Origin: Burkholderia aenigmatica
GTDB taxonomy: Bacteria; Pseudomonadota; Gammaproteobacteria; Burkholderiales; Burkholderiaceae
Assembly: GCF_902499175.1 (NCBI RefSeq)
Contig: NZ_CABVQC010000001.1
Location: 62,001 to 126,000, forward strand
DNA length: 64,000 nucleotides
Reading direction: 5' to 3'
Shown here: in pieces, positions 36,423 to 46,692 of the stretch
How positions within the stretch are numbered: the stretch's first letter is position 1
Layout of the letters: each line of letters begins with the position of its first letter
Translations under genes and position numbers: made by a program
The notes under the pieces: model-generated
The model's input: only the letters and a program-made list of their open reading frames with translations
What the model was told of the DNA's origin: nothing
The model's database searches: none

Positions 36423-37775
36423 TCAGAACACCGCGTGCCCGCTGATGATGCTCGGCAGCCAAGTCGAGAAGAACGGCAGGTACGTGACGATGTTGATCGC
36501 ACTGAAGATCGCGAGATAGTACGGCCACGCCATCTTCGTGGTCTCGCCGATCGACACGTTGCCGATCGCGCAGCCGACGAACTGCACCGAGCCGATCGGC
36601 GGGTGCACGAGGCCGAGCGAGCAGTTCAGCAGCAGCATGATCCCGAACTGCACCGGCCCGACGCCGCACGCCATCGCGATCGGCAGGAACAGCGGCGTCG
36701 TGATCAGGATGTGTGCGGCCATATCGACGAACGTGCCGAGGAACACCTGGATGATGTTGATGTACAGCAGCATCAGCCACGGCGCGGCGGTCGACTGCTT
36801 CAGCAGCCCTTCGATCGCATCCGGAATCTCCAGGTACGACATCTGGAAGCGCAGCATGTTGGACACCGCGATCAGCAGCAGCACGACACCCGTGGTGCGC
36901 GCCGCATGCGACAGCGCGCGGCGCAGCTTCGCGGCCGTCAGCGTGCGGTAGACGACCGCGGTCAGCACGAGCGAGTACACGACGGCGATCGCGGCCGCCT
37001 CGGTCGCGGTCGCAATCCCCTTCGCGACGCACACCAGGATGATCGCGATCACCATCAGGCCGGGCACCGCACCGACGAAGCTGCGCAGCACCGCATACCA
37101 GCCGGGAAACGCGGGCAGCGCGGACGAACCGTCTTCCCGGCGCGGATAGCCGTGACGCACGGCTTGCCAGTACGCGGCGGCGAGCACGAAGCCCATCACC
37201 CACAACACCGGCAGCAGCCCCGAGAACAGCAAGTCGCCGATCGACACGCCGCTCACCGGCTGGCCGTGCAGCATGCCGGTGATGCCCTGCGCGGCGAACG
37301 CATAGATGATCATGTTGGTCGACGTCGGCATCAGCGCGCCGGCGAGCGACGCATGCGTCGTCACGTTGACCGCGTACGCGGCGCTGTAGCCTTCGCGCTT
37401 CATCAGCGGAATCACCACGCCGCCCATCGCCGACGTATCGGCGGTCGGCGAGCCCGACACGCCGCCGAACAGCGTACAGGCGACGACGTTCGCCATCCCG
37501 AGGCCGCCGCGGAAGTGGCCGACGGTCGCCTGCGCGAAGCGCAGGATCCGGTCCGCGATACCGCCGTGCAGCATCAGTTCGCCGGAGAAGATGAAGAACG
37601 GCACCGCGAGGAACGAGAACGCGTTCATCCCCGAGATCATGGCCTGCATCGCGGTCGCGATCGGCAAGCCTTCGACCATATAGGTCAGCACGCAGGCTAT
37701 CCCGAGCGCGAACGACACGGGCACGCCGAGCACGAGGAAAATCAGAAAACTGACGGACAGGATCGCGAGTTCCAT
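36423..37775 (-). CDS. dctM: TRAP transporter large permease
   Basis: A 450-residue, roughly 12-helix DctM-family protein with typical segments: LGVPVSFALGIACVLTYM near the start, PFFIFSGELMLHGGIADRIL, NVVACTLFGGVSGSPTADTSAMG and MKREGYSAAYAVNVTTHASL. It is the channel-forming subunit of a sodium-driven tripartite (TRAP) uptake system. It follows dctQ by 4 bases, with the binding protein gene first in the operon. The residue pattern does not reveal the solute. Confidence 0.95.
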   Translation of the reverse strand: MELAILSVSFLIFLVLGVPVSFALGIACVLTYMVEGLPIATAMQAMISGMNAFSFLAVPFFIFSGELMLHGGIADRILRFAQATVGHFRGGLGMANVVACTLFGGVSGSPTADTSAMGGVVIPLMKREGYSAAYAVNVTTHASLAGALMPTSTNMIIYAFAAQGITGMLHGQPVSGVSIGDLLFSGLLPVLWVMGFVLAAAYWQAVRHGYPRREDGSSALPAFPGWYAVLRSFVGAVPGLMVIAIILVCVAKGIATATEAAAIAVVYSLVLTAVVYRTLTAAKLRRALSHAARTTGVVLLLIAVSNMLRFQMSYLEIPDAIEGLLKQSTAAPWLMLLYINIIQVFLGTFVDMAAHILITTPLFLPIAMACGVGPVQFGIMLLLNCSLGLVHPPIGSVQFVGCAIGNVSIGETTKMAWPYYLAIFSAINIVTYLPFFSTWLPSIISGHAVF

Positions 37776-37779
37776 GGCG

Positions 37780-39807
<2,028 letters not shown>

Positions 39808-40893
39808 TCACGTCTGCATGACCAGCGACGTCAGTTGCGACGCGCGCGCCACGGCCGTCTTCGCGTAGATCGACTTGATCTGCGAGCGGATCGTGCCGAT
39901 CGACACGCCGCGCAACCCCGCGCATTCCTGCGGCGACAGCCCGTCGCAGCACAGCAGCACGGCGAGATCGGCCTCGGCCGACGACAGCCCGTAGAACACG
40001 CGCAACCGCTGCGCGCGGGCCGACGGTGAACGCAGGTCGGCGGCCGTCATCAGCGTCGCGACGCCCGGCCGCTCGCGCATCAGCCGCGATTGCTCGGGCA
40101 CCGGCATCAGCGCCAACGGCAGCGGCTCGCCTGTCGCGCGCCGCAACAACAGTCCGCCGCGCGCGTGAGCGTGCCGCCATTGCGCATCGTCGATGCAGCC
40201 TTCCGGCGCGAACCGCCCGTTCACGACCCGCAGCGCCGGCTCCGCCGCGATCAGTTGATCGGCCGCGCGATTCGTATAGCGCAGTTCGCGCTGCGCGCCG
40301 AGCAGGAACACCGGCACCGGAATCGCATCGAGCGCCGATTCGGCGGCAGCCACGCGCGCCTCGAGCTCGCCGATCCGCGCCTGGATCTGCAGCGCGCGGC
40401 TGATATGCGTTCCCATGCTTTCGATCGCACGGCGCTGATCGTCGGAAAGGCCTTGCGATTCGGGGCCGCTCTGGACGCTGAGGAATGCGCCGGAACCCTC
40501 GCTGCGATGGATGTACAGGCCCGAGATGCTGCCAAGCCCGAACGGGTGAAGGAATTCCTGATAGAACGCGCTGTGCGCACGCTGCTGCGCAGGCAGGTGC
40601 TTGACGTCCTCGAACCAGCGGCCCGCCGGCCAGTTGCCGGCGACCGGCACGACCGGGTCGTACCGATAGAACTCGGTGTTGTAGGTGTGGTAACACGCGG
40701 CGACCCATGACGCGTCGTCGCCCGCCGCCTGTTCGATCGCCGGCACCCTCGCCGCGTCGTCGAACGACAGCAACGTGACCATGCGCACGCCGACCCACGA
40801 TCGCAGCCCGTCCAGCACCGTTTCCCATCGTTGATCGCCCAGTGCCGCAGCGTAGACGTCATCGATCCATGCCGATGGAATCAATCCGTTCAT
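39808..40893 (-). CDS. LuxR-type helix-turn-helix regulator
   Basis: A 361-residue regulator from the ATG at 40893 (an in-frame ATG two codons earlier is also possible). The C-terminal 65 residues form a LuxR-type DNA-binding domain: YGLSSAEADLAVLLCCDGL, SPQECAGLRGVSIGTIRSQI and KSIYAKTAVARASQL. The N-terminal part is a large sensory region with a PAS-like segment near residues 190-260 (ALDAIPVPVFLLGAQRELRY). There is no receiver domain. It points the same way as the TRAP operon, about 470 bases upstream of it, and may control it or the divergent hisC side. Confidence 0.85.
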   Translation of the reverse strand: MNGLIPSAWIDDVYAAALGDQRWETVLDGLRSWVGVRMVTLLSFDDAARVPAIEQAAGDDASWVAACYHTYNTEFYRYDPVVPVAGNWPAGRWFEDVKHLPAQQRAHSAFYQEFLHPFGLGSISGLYIHRSEGSGAFLSVQSGPESQGLSDDQRRAIESMGTHISRALQIQARIGELEARVAAAESALDAIPVPVFLLGAQRELRYTNRAADQLIAAEPALRVVNGRFAPEGCIDDAQWRHAHARGGLLLRRATGEPLPLALMPVPEQSRLMRERPGVATLMTAADLRSPSARAQRLRVFYGLSSAEADLAVLLCCDGLSPQECAGLRGVSIGTIRSQIKSIYAKTAVARASQLTSLVMQT

Positions 40894-41059
40894 TGGCATC
40901 TGGCCACCCCGTGCCGTGCATTTTTGTCGAACGTCTTTCTTCTGCGCATCTTAGTCAATCGGCGCCAACGTTTAAATCACTCGTTCGCGTTTGATCGAAA
41001 TACCACGTTTGTTACCGTTTATCGTCAGACGTAATGGCCGTTTTTCCGCCCTTCACCAC

Positions 41060-41223
41060 GCAATTGCATCGGGTGCGCGCGGTACCGCCTGCTTTTCATC
41101 CGGATCAGGGTATGCCATGATGCGGCGCATGACGATTCGAAACACCACGACCTCGCTGCACCATCACCACGGACGCCCTCTGTTGCGCCGTGGCTCGTTT
41201 CGCATCTAGCAATTGCATCGGGT
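41060..41223. repeat. 15-bp direct repeat bracketing the histidine leader
   Basis: GCAATTGCATCGGGT occurs exactly at 41060-41074 and again at 41209-41223. Each copy contains the 8-bp palindrome GCAATTGC. The second begins on the last base of the leader stop codon. Function unknown. Confidence 0.7.
41117..41209 (+). CDS. Histidine leader peptide
   Basis: A 30-codon reading frame (ATG at 41117; internal ATG at 41129) has four consecutive histidine codons at 41159-41170, inside TSLHHHHGRP. AGGG lies seven bases before the first ATG. It ends 122 bases ahead of the hisC start codon and is followed by a terminator and mutually exclusive hairpins, the arrangement of the enterobacterial his and other amino-acid leader peptides. 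It is read as a ribosome-stalling sensor of charged tRNA-His, not as a functional protein. Confidence 0.85.
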   Translation: MMRRMTIRNTTTSLHHHHGRPLLRRGSFRI

Positions 41224-41275
41224 AAATGCCCGATCAAGACGACAACCAAGGCGCCTCCGGCGCCTTTTTTGTTTT
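41167..41275 (+). promoter_or_regulatory. Transcription attenuator of hisC
   Basis: Four pairing segments are present. A (CCACGG, 41167-41172, over the last His codons) pairs with B (CCGTGG, 41188-41193). B extended (GCGCCGTGG, 41185-41193) pairs at 8 of 9 positions with C (CCAAGGCGC, 41246-41254). C (AAGGCGCC, 41248-41255) pairs with D (GGCGCCTT, 41259-41266), followed by T residues, as the terminator. Stalling at His codons would block A, free B to hold C and allow read-through into hisC. Confidence 0.85.
41248..41275 (+). terminator. Attenuator terminator
   Basis: AAGGCGCC-TCC-GGCGCCTT followed by TTTT-G-TTTT is a canonical Rho-independent terminator between the leader peptide and hisC, on the coding strand. 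Confidence 0.9.
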
Positions 41276-41331
41276 CTGCGGCCTTAAAAACCTGCTGCGC
41301 CAATCAATCGATACCGTACGGAGTGTTTTCA

Positions 41332-42444
41332 ATGCAACCACCCTGGAAAGCCGTTGCCCTGTCGGATTTGCCGCTTCGCGAGGATCTCAAGTTGCAGCAC
41401 GCATACGGTGCGCCGCAGCTCGATGTGCCGGTATGCCTGAACGTCAACGAGAATCCCTATCCGCCTTCGTCTGCGCTCGTCGAGCGCATCGCGACCGCGG
41501 TGGCCGACGCGGCGCGCGCGGCGAACCGCTATCCCGATCGCGACTTCGTCGAACTGCGATCACATCTGGCTGCGTATCTGACGCACGACACCGGCGTGAC
41601 GGTCGACGCATCGCGCGTCTGGGCGGCCAACGGCTCGAATGAAGTGATCCAGCAGATCCTGCAGGCATTCGGTGGCCCGGGGCAATCGGCGCTGGTCTTT
41701 ACGCCCGCGTATCCGATGTATGACGAATACTGCCGCACGACTTTCACGCGCCTGCATACGTTGCCACGCACCGAGGATTTCGCGCTGAATCTGGATCAGG
41801 CGCTCAACAGTATCCGCGAGCACCAGCCGAGCGTGGTGCTACTGACGTCGCCGAACAACCCGACCGGCACCGCGCTGCGGCTCGACGATATCCGCGCGAT
41901 ACTGGACGTCGCGCCGGGCGTGGTCGTCGTCGACGAAGCCTATGCGGAGTTCCGGCGTCACGGCGTCCCCAGCGCGGCGACGCTGCTGCCGAACCATCCG
42001 CGGCTCATCGTTACCCGTACGTTGAGCAAGGCGTTCAAGTTCGCGGGCGGCCGCGTCGGGTATTGCGCGAGTGCGCCTGCGATCGTCGAAGCGCTGAAGC
42101 TGGTTCGATTGCCCTATCACTTGTCGGCCTTCACCCAGGCGGCAGCCTGCGCGGCGCTGGTCGCGCGTGACGAGATGTTGTCGCAGGTCGACGCGATCAA
42201 GGCCGAGCGCGACTCGACCGTCGGCTGGCTGCGTGGCCTGGGCCTCACGGTGGCCGATTCCGATGCCAACTTCGTGATGTTCGGCGAGTTTGCGGATCGG
42301 CACCGGATCTGGAACGGACTCCTGCGCCACGGCGTCCTGATTCGCGAGTCGGGCCCGCCGGCATATCTTCGCGTGTCCATCGGCACCGCTGCGGAGATGG
42401 CCGCGTTCCGTGCGGCCCTGCTTGACGTGATGGCGCTCGCATAA
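41332..42444 (+). CDS. hisC: Histidinol-phosphate aminotransferase
   Basis: The 370-residue fold-type I PLP enzyme matches HisC: NVNENPYPPSSALVERI near the start, the phosphate-binding GSNEVIQQILQAFGGPG, SPNNPTGTALRLDD, VVVDEAYAEFRRHG, the PLP lysine at 233 in TLSKAFKFAGGRVGY, and RVSIGTAAEMAAFRAAL at the end. It converts imidazole acetol phosphate to histidinol phosphate using glutamate; some paralogues accept aromatic or other substrates. It stands alone, away from other his genes, yet lies behind a histidine attenuator, which supports a true role in histidine synthesis. ATG at 41332 has CGGAG nine bases upstream. Confidence 0.93.
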   Translation: MQPPWKAVALSDLPLREDLKLQHAYGAPQLDVPVCLNVNENPYPPSSALVERIATAVADAARAANRYPDRDFVELRSHLAAYLTHDTGVTVDASRVWAANGSNEVIQQILQAFGGPGQSALVFTPAYPMYDEYCRTTFTRLHTLPRTEDFALNLDQALNSIREHQPSVVLLTSPNNPTGTALRLDDIRAILDVAPGVVVVDEAYAEFRRHGVPSAATLLPNHPRLIVTRTLSKAFKFAGGRVGYCASAPAIVEALKLVRLPYHLSAFTQAAACAALVARDEMLSQVDAIKAERDSTVGWLRGLGLTVADSDANFVMFGEFADRHRIWNGLLRHGVLIRESGPPAYLRVSIGTAAEMAAFRAALLDVMALA

Positions 42445-42479
42445 CCCGGATCAGCGACCGGCCATCCGGTCGACGAAGC

Positions 42480-42522
42480 GATGGGCGCGATGGGCGCGAT
42501 GGGCGCGATGGGCGCGATGGCG
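42480..42522. repeat. Short tandem repeat, 9-bp unit
   Basis: Four-plus direct copies of GATGGGCGC follow the hisC stop. The length is a multiple of three and it lies outside recognised genes. Confidence 0.85.
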
Positions 42523-42560
42523 CGACGGCGCGCGTGCCGGCGCCGTATCCGACGATGTGC

Positions 42561-42812
42561 TTACTTCATCGTCGCGAACCGCATTTCCATCGCGTCGATC
42601 TTCGCGAGCACTGCTTCGCTCAGCTTTCTGACGTGGCGCGGCACATCGGGCGCCGACAGCAGCTCCTCGATGCGCCCGCGCCAGTAGCTCGGATGCCGTA
42701 CACGCCCCGCGCCCGACATCGACACATCGTCGGCGTATGTTTCGCTATCCAGGAGAGCGACCATTCTCTGGATGTGAGAGAGCTCTCGCTCTGCATAGTC
42801 TCGTGCCAGCAT
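42561..42812 (-). CDS. Small conserved hypothetical protein
   Basis: The 83-residue product is helical and charged: MLARDYAERELSHIQRMVAL, LDSETYADDV, GAGRVRHPSYWRGRIEELLS and RKLSEAVLAKIDAMEMRFA. The RVxxPxYWRxRIxELL stretch is characteristic of a small Burkholderia family without known role. The ATG at 42812 has only a weak GGGGAA upstream. It is convergent with hisC, with the tandem repeat between them. Confidence 0.65.
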   Translation of the reverse strand: MLARDYAERELSHIQRMVALLDSETYADDVSMSGAGRVRHPSYWRGRIEELLSAPDVPRHVRKLSEAVLAKIDAMEMRFATMK

Positions 42813-43600
42813 ATTGATTGAAATTCCCCGAAATACGACTGCAGGCCTTCCGTCATCAACGCGCCATCGTGTTGCGATGCAAATGACTCACCGCACACGT
42901 CGAACGTCATCGTAGGCAGAAGCTGTGTCAGTAAACCGTGTGGGCATTGATTGATTTCGACACGGAGTGGCGGGCCTGTCCATTTCTTCTGATGACATCC
43001 GGCCCCGATGCCCTGCGGTCAATCGTAGGCTTATCGTCGGGTGATGGCATCTCCCAAAATGGGGATGCCGGTTGATATTGGCGGGGTGGTGGTTTCTTGA
43101 AATTGCGGGAATCGGAAATAATCCGGCAGGCATGCGGTTGCCGGACCGTGACAAATTCGCAATCGGCTGACGACTTGAAAGGCGTATAGCCGGCGCGCTG
43201 CCGCCGCGCAGGCAGGATGCGCGGATCGACCGCGTGCCCGGACGCGGTGTACAGCGATATGCGCAACCCCTACGGACGCGAACGTGCAGCGCCGTGTGCC
43301 GCATTCGCAGGTCGCGACAACATATGCGCTCCACTCAGTGCGCCATCACGCGAGATCGTCTGGACACGGGTCGAACGCCAGCGCGACCCACTTGCCCAGT
43401 CCGCCGCGCGCATTCATGTCTCAGGCATCGAACAGCGCCTGAAGCTTCGCGAGCTTCTCTTCATCGGGCATCGCTTCGAATTCCTTCGACAGCCGTTTCT
43501 TTTTACTTTCGGCATCGTGAGGCGCCGTCGTCAATGCAAATGCATCGGCTTTCCGCGTACTTCGAGGAACTACGCATCCGCGACATGCAGCCCGCGGAAG
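42813..43600. other. Intergenic region with a possible tiny gene
   Basis: About 790 bases, mostly without coding signal. A short minus-strand reading frame at 43421-43534 is annotated separately. Confidence 0.4.
43421..43534 (-). CDS. Possible small charged protein or gene remnant
   Basis: From a TTG at 43534 this frame gives 37 residues with a natural-looking charged helix: ESKKKRLSKEFEAMPDEEK then LAKLQALFDA and a stop. The frame stays open upstream for at least 15 more codons without an ATG. Composition looks real, but no ribosome binding site is seen, so this may be the end of a decayed gene. Confidence 0.3.
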   Translation of the reverse strand: MTTAPHDAESKKKRLSKEFEAMPDEEKLAKLQALFDA

Positions 43601-44089
43601 TCAGCTACCGGCAGCGCCGTGCATTAGCCCGAAAATGAAATCCGCTTCAACCGATGCACCTTTGGGCAATTGCAGCACACCGACCGACGTACGCGTATGA
43701 ATACCGGCGTCGCCAAGTACCGCATACAAAATGTCCGATGCGCCATCGGCAATTTCGCTTTGCATCGTGAAGCCGGGCGCGCTTCGCACATACACGGTGA
43801 TGCGTGGCACCGTCGCTATCGCGTCGAGCGTGCCGCAGTGCTTTCTGATTAGCGAGAGCGCACGCAGCGCCGATACACTGGCGGCCCGACGGCCTTCGTC
43901 GAGCGAAACGGACTCCCCCACCACGCCCACGAAATGCACCATGTCGCCAATCCGCGGAATCTGGCCGGCAATGTAGGCCGTGCGCCCGTCGACCAGAACG
44001 GGCGTGTATTTTCCGCCAATCCTGATTTCCTCGTCCGGTTCGAATCCGAACTCGGCCGCGATTTTTATCAGCTTATCGTCTCTGTTCAT
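43601..44089 (-). CDS. RidA (YjgF/YER057c/UK114) family protein
   Basis: The 162-residue protein belongs to the longer YjgF-like branch: GGKYTPVLVDGRTAYIAGQI, the LDEGRRAASVSALRALSLIR helix, ATVPRITVYVRSAPGFTMQ and a closing TRTSVGVLQLPKGASVEADF (each a separate segment). The arginine in RTSVGV and the glutamate in VEADF are the usual active-site positions for enamine/imine deaminase activity. Members clear reactive 2-aminoacrylate or act in specific catabolic routes. ATG at 44089 with GGGGAA upstream. It stands alone. Confidence 0.88.
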   Translation of the reverse strand: MNRDDKLIKIAAEFGFEPDEEIRIGGKYTPVLVDGRTAYIAGQIPRIGDMVHFVGVVGESVSLDEGRRAASVSALRALSLIRKHCGTLDAIATVPRITVYVRSAPGFTMQSEIADGASDILYAVLGDAGIHTRTSVGVLQLPKGASVEADFIFGLMHGAAGS

Positions 44090-44367
44090 TAGTGAATTCC
44101 CCGATACTTCATAAAAATGTAAAGCCTCATTAAATCTCTGCTGCTTGTCTGAAAGAAAAAAACCGCCTCGAACGGTCAAAACGACGCGTCGTTTCCGATA
44201 AAAATTTCCGGGTAATCCTCTACGCGCTCGTCAACATGACACACTTCTCAGGTGTTCGAAGCAGTCCTGCTCGCCCAATCCATGACAAAACACGTAGTCG
44301 GTGAGAATTTCCACAAATTTTCCCGTTGAAACCGCTATCATGTGAGTACTCAACCAGAAGAGCGATC

Positions 44368-44667
44368 ATGGCGACTTACAAGGAACTGAAAGCCCAAATG
44401 GATGCTTTGGCCGAGAAAGCCGAAGCTGCACGTGCCGCAGAATTCCAGGCGATCGTCGACGACATCCGCACCAAAGTTGCGGAATACGGCATTACCGAAA
44501 AGGACATTTTCGGTGCGCGTCGTGGTCGTCCGGCGAAGCAAGCGGCCGCCCCCGTGCAGGCAAAGTATCGCGACCCGAAGACTGGCGCAACCTGGTCGGG
44601 CCGCGGTCGCGCACCTGCATGGATCAAGGACGCGAAGAATCGCAATCGATTCCTGATCCAGGAATAA
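44368..44667 (+). CDS. H-NS-type nucleoid protein
   Basis: A 99-residue H-NS family protein of the short Burkholderia type. It has an N-terminal oligomerisation coiled coil (MATYKELKAQMDALAEKAEA), a linker with the hook RRGRPAKQ and a C-terminal DNA-binding segment (YRDPKTGATWSGRGRAPAWI, then KDAKNRNRFLI). Such proteins bind A/T-rich, often foreign DNA and silence it. Its location beside an accessory stretch with an IS element and pseudogenes fits that role. A GC-rich hairpin follows the stop. Confidence 0.93.
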   Translation: MATYKELKAQMDALAEKAEAARAAEFQAIVDDIRTKVAEYGITEKDIFGARRGRPAKQAAAPVQAKYRDPKTGATWSGRGRAPAWIKDAKNRNRFLIQE

Positions 44668-44683
44668 GATTCTCGACGCACAC

Positions 44684-44705
44684 CGGCGCGCAGCTTCGCG
44701 CGCCG
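44684..44705 (+). terminator. Hairpin after the H-NS-type gene
   Basis: CGGCGCGC and GCGCGCCG form an 8-bp stem with a 6-base loop 17 bases after the stop codon. No strong T-run follows, so this is a probable rather than canonical terminator. Confidence 0.5.
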
Positions 44706-44828
44706 TCCTGCTATTTGGGCATCGATACCGGCGGTATTCAAAGACCGCCGGGTTGATGAAGCGTTGTCTCATTCGGCGCGCGGTGGCATGCTGCGTGCCG
44801 GATTGCATGCCGCCCAAAATTTCCCGAT

Positions 44829-45161
44829 TCAACGTTCGTAATAAATTGCAAGCCAGACGGTTTGCGTTTCTTCGTGCGTCCACGCGACGCGATGGCGGCA
44901 ATGCGGCTCGATCAGCACGTAGTCGCCTGGGTGCATTTCATGGCGCGCCGGGCCGTCTTCGAATTCAAGCACGGCTGCGCCCGACAGCAGTACGACCCAC
45001 TCGGCGCGTGAGTCGTCATACCAGAAGTCGTCGGGGCTCGTATGGCCCATCGAAACGATCCGCTCAACGTTTAGGCGCTGCCCCGTGACGAGAAGGTCGA
45101 TTCGCTCGTCGTCGCCATGCTGGCCTTCGGCGGTGAACAGGTTGCCGGTTTGAAGTTGCAT
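44829..45161 (-). CDS. Cupin-domain protein
   Basis: A 110-residue single cupin barrel: MQLQTGNLFTAEGQHGDDER, HTSPDDFWYDDSRAEWVVLL, SGAAVLEFEDGPARHEMHPG and DYVLIEPHCRHRVAWTHEE. The WVVLLSGAAVLEFEDG plus HRVAWT pattern matches a widespread family of small cupins of unknown substrate. ATG at 45161 begins the conserved part; the frame is open 19 codons further upstream. No operon partner. Confidence 0.85.
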   Translation of the reverse strand: MQLQTGNLFTAEGQHGDDERIDLLVTGQRLNVERIVSMGHTSPDDFWYDDSRAEWVVLLSGAAVLEFEDGPARHEMHPGDYVLIEPHCRHRVAWTHEETQTVWLAIYYER

Positions 45162-45382
45162 GGATTGACCTCGACGTGGACATTCAATGGATGGGGCGAG
45201 CTTGAAGGTAGCGGGCAATGTTCACTGTCGTCCAGTGTCCGACAATTCGCCGACTTGTTTCGTCGCGATGGACATCGTGGCACACCGAGGTCCGTAGTCG
45301 GCCGAGACAATGCAGGACGGAATTGCGTCAAGCCTCGCCGGCAACGTGACTACGATCCATCACCCAAGATAACGATTCAACA

Positions 45383-45979
45383 TTACAACGCCTGCGCCCA
45401 TGCATTGCCGGGGTGGAGAACGTCGAGGCATTCTTTCAACCACGCGCGTTCGACAGCTGGCAGTTTCGGTAATGCTCTGTCGAAATCCTGTTGATCTTTC
45501 GGGCGCCGATCCCGGGCCTTGAACAGCAGTACGGCCGATGGATTCAGATAGGGAATGCCGTCGGCTGTTTTCATCACCATGTCCGCGCGCGGCCGTTTGA
45601 ACGACGGATCTCTCTTGTAGGCCCAGCATTCATTCGTGCCCGGCTCGATCATCATATCAATCCGCCAGCTTTCAGCCGCGCAGTCGAATCCCCAGAATTG
45701 CATGATCCCCGATGGGGCATCCTGATTTTCCGGCAGCCTTTCCAGAACTCCGGCATGCGCGGTGTAGAACGCGAGATCATCGAACACTCGGCGGAAGGTA
45801 CCGAAGTCTTCTCGCAATATCGTGAATTCCAGATCGCCATGTTCACGCGTCTGAGCGCCATGCCAAAGATCGAGCGCCCATCCGCCGACGACACACCAGG
45901 GCAAATGAACAGCATTCAATCGTTGAGCAAGCTCGGCCGGATGCCATGCGTTCCACGCATCCTCGTCGGGGACAGTCAT
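45383..45979 (-). CDS. Nucleotidyltransferase-fold protein, aminoglycoside 2''-adenylyltransferase-like
   Basis: The 198-residue protein carries a nucleotidyltransferase core: CVVGGWALDLWHGAQTREHG, then the catalytic-type D-L-E in GDLEFTILRED and a later acidic RIDMMIEP strand, ending in a helical half (NPSAVLLFKARDRRPKDQQD). This matches the family containing AadB/LinB-type adenylyltransferases and many chromosomal relatives of unknown target; resistance should not be assumed. ATG at 45979 has AGGA nine bases upstream; an ATG four codons earlier is also possible. Confidence 0.8.
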   Translation of the reverse strand: MTVPDEDAWNAWHPAELAQRLNAVHLPWCVVGGWALDLWHGAQTREHGDLEFTILREDFGTFRRVFDDLAFYTAHAGVLERLPENQDAPSGIMQFWGFDCAAESWRIDMMIEPGTNECWAYKRDPSFKRPRADMVMKTADGIPYLNPSAVLLFKARDRRPKDQQDFDRALPKLPAVERAWLKECLDVLHPGNAWAQAL

Positions 45980-46692
45980 TTGAGTACGCATCCTGTTGAA
46001 GTGATTTGCGCTGAACAATGATCATCGGGATCGTTAGCGAACGCCCCAATACATCGATGCTTCGCAGCGACACCAATGGGCACGACGGCGTGCAGACTGC
46101 CGCCGATCGTCGTCAGTTTCGCATACCTGGAAAAAAGCGAACCTCGAGCCGATGCGGGAGGCCGAAATCGGCTAATTGCGATCAATCGATCCCGCGCAGT
46201 CCGGGACATTCAACAGCCCCTTTCAGCACTCGATAGTCATTCGATCGCGTATCGCAGTGAATGTTTTCATCACGGAGATCGAAACGAAAGCGTGATGCGA
46301 AATCACGTTCGTTCTGTCAAGGACGGTGCATGGGCTCAGCCTCGATCACTGCTTGCGACGAGGAACAGCAAGCGACTGCCGGTGTGCATCTCCCAGTGCT
46401 CGCTCGCTGACAACACCGCCCAAGGCGCTTGAAGAACGCTCCATCTCCTGTCGACGGCTCTGGAGATGAAACAAACTGGCGACTCGTACCATGTAGCGAT
46501 CTCCGCCAGTGTCGTCCGCCAGCTTGAAGATTCGGAACCGTCGCAAGCAAGCCTGAATACGTTGCAGATAGGAACTTTTCACGGATCTTGCACCTTGATT
46601 CAGGGAGGATGGGCTCGCCACGGTATCGTATACAGACAGATCTGTATACCACTGTTAAAGTGGAGGCTTGGAGTGTGAAACGGAGCAGCGCG
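45980..46692. other. Intergenic region with TetR operator
   Basis: About 710 bases with mixed composition. A minus-strand frame ending at 46341 gives the natural-looking APWAVLSASEHWEMHTGSRL but no family is recognised; this may be another gene remnant. The palindrome ahead of the TetR gene is annotated separately. Confidence 0.4.
46628..46649. promoter_or_regulatory. TetR-type operator palindrome
   Basis: GTATACAGA-CAGA-TCTGTATAC has perfect 9-base arms around a 4-base spacer and ends 43 bases before the TetR start codon. Size and position fit autoregulation by the TetR protein. Confidence 0.75.

Noticed and set aside
42480-42522. CRISPR or origin-iteron reading of the tandem repeats
   Set aside because: The 9-bp units are directly adjacent with no spacers, few in number and not near replication genes.
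43601-44179. Longer start (44179) for the RidA-like gene
   Set aside because: Family homology begins after the ATG at 44089, which has its own GGGGAA; the upstream 30 codons are unrelated.
45383-45979. Antibiotic-resistance call for the nucleotidyltransferase
   Set aside because: Only the general nucleotidyltransferase fold is supported; many chromosomal members have no resistance role and no mobile resistance context is present.
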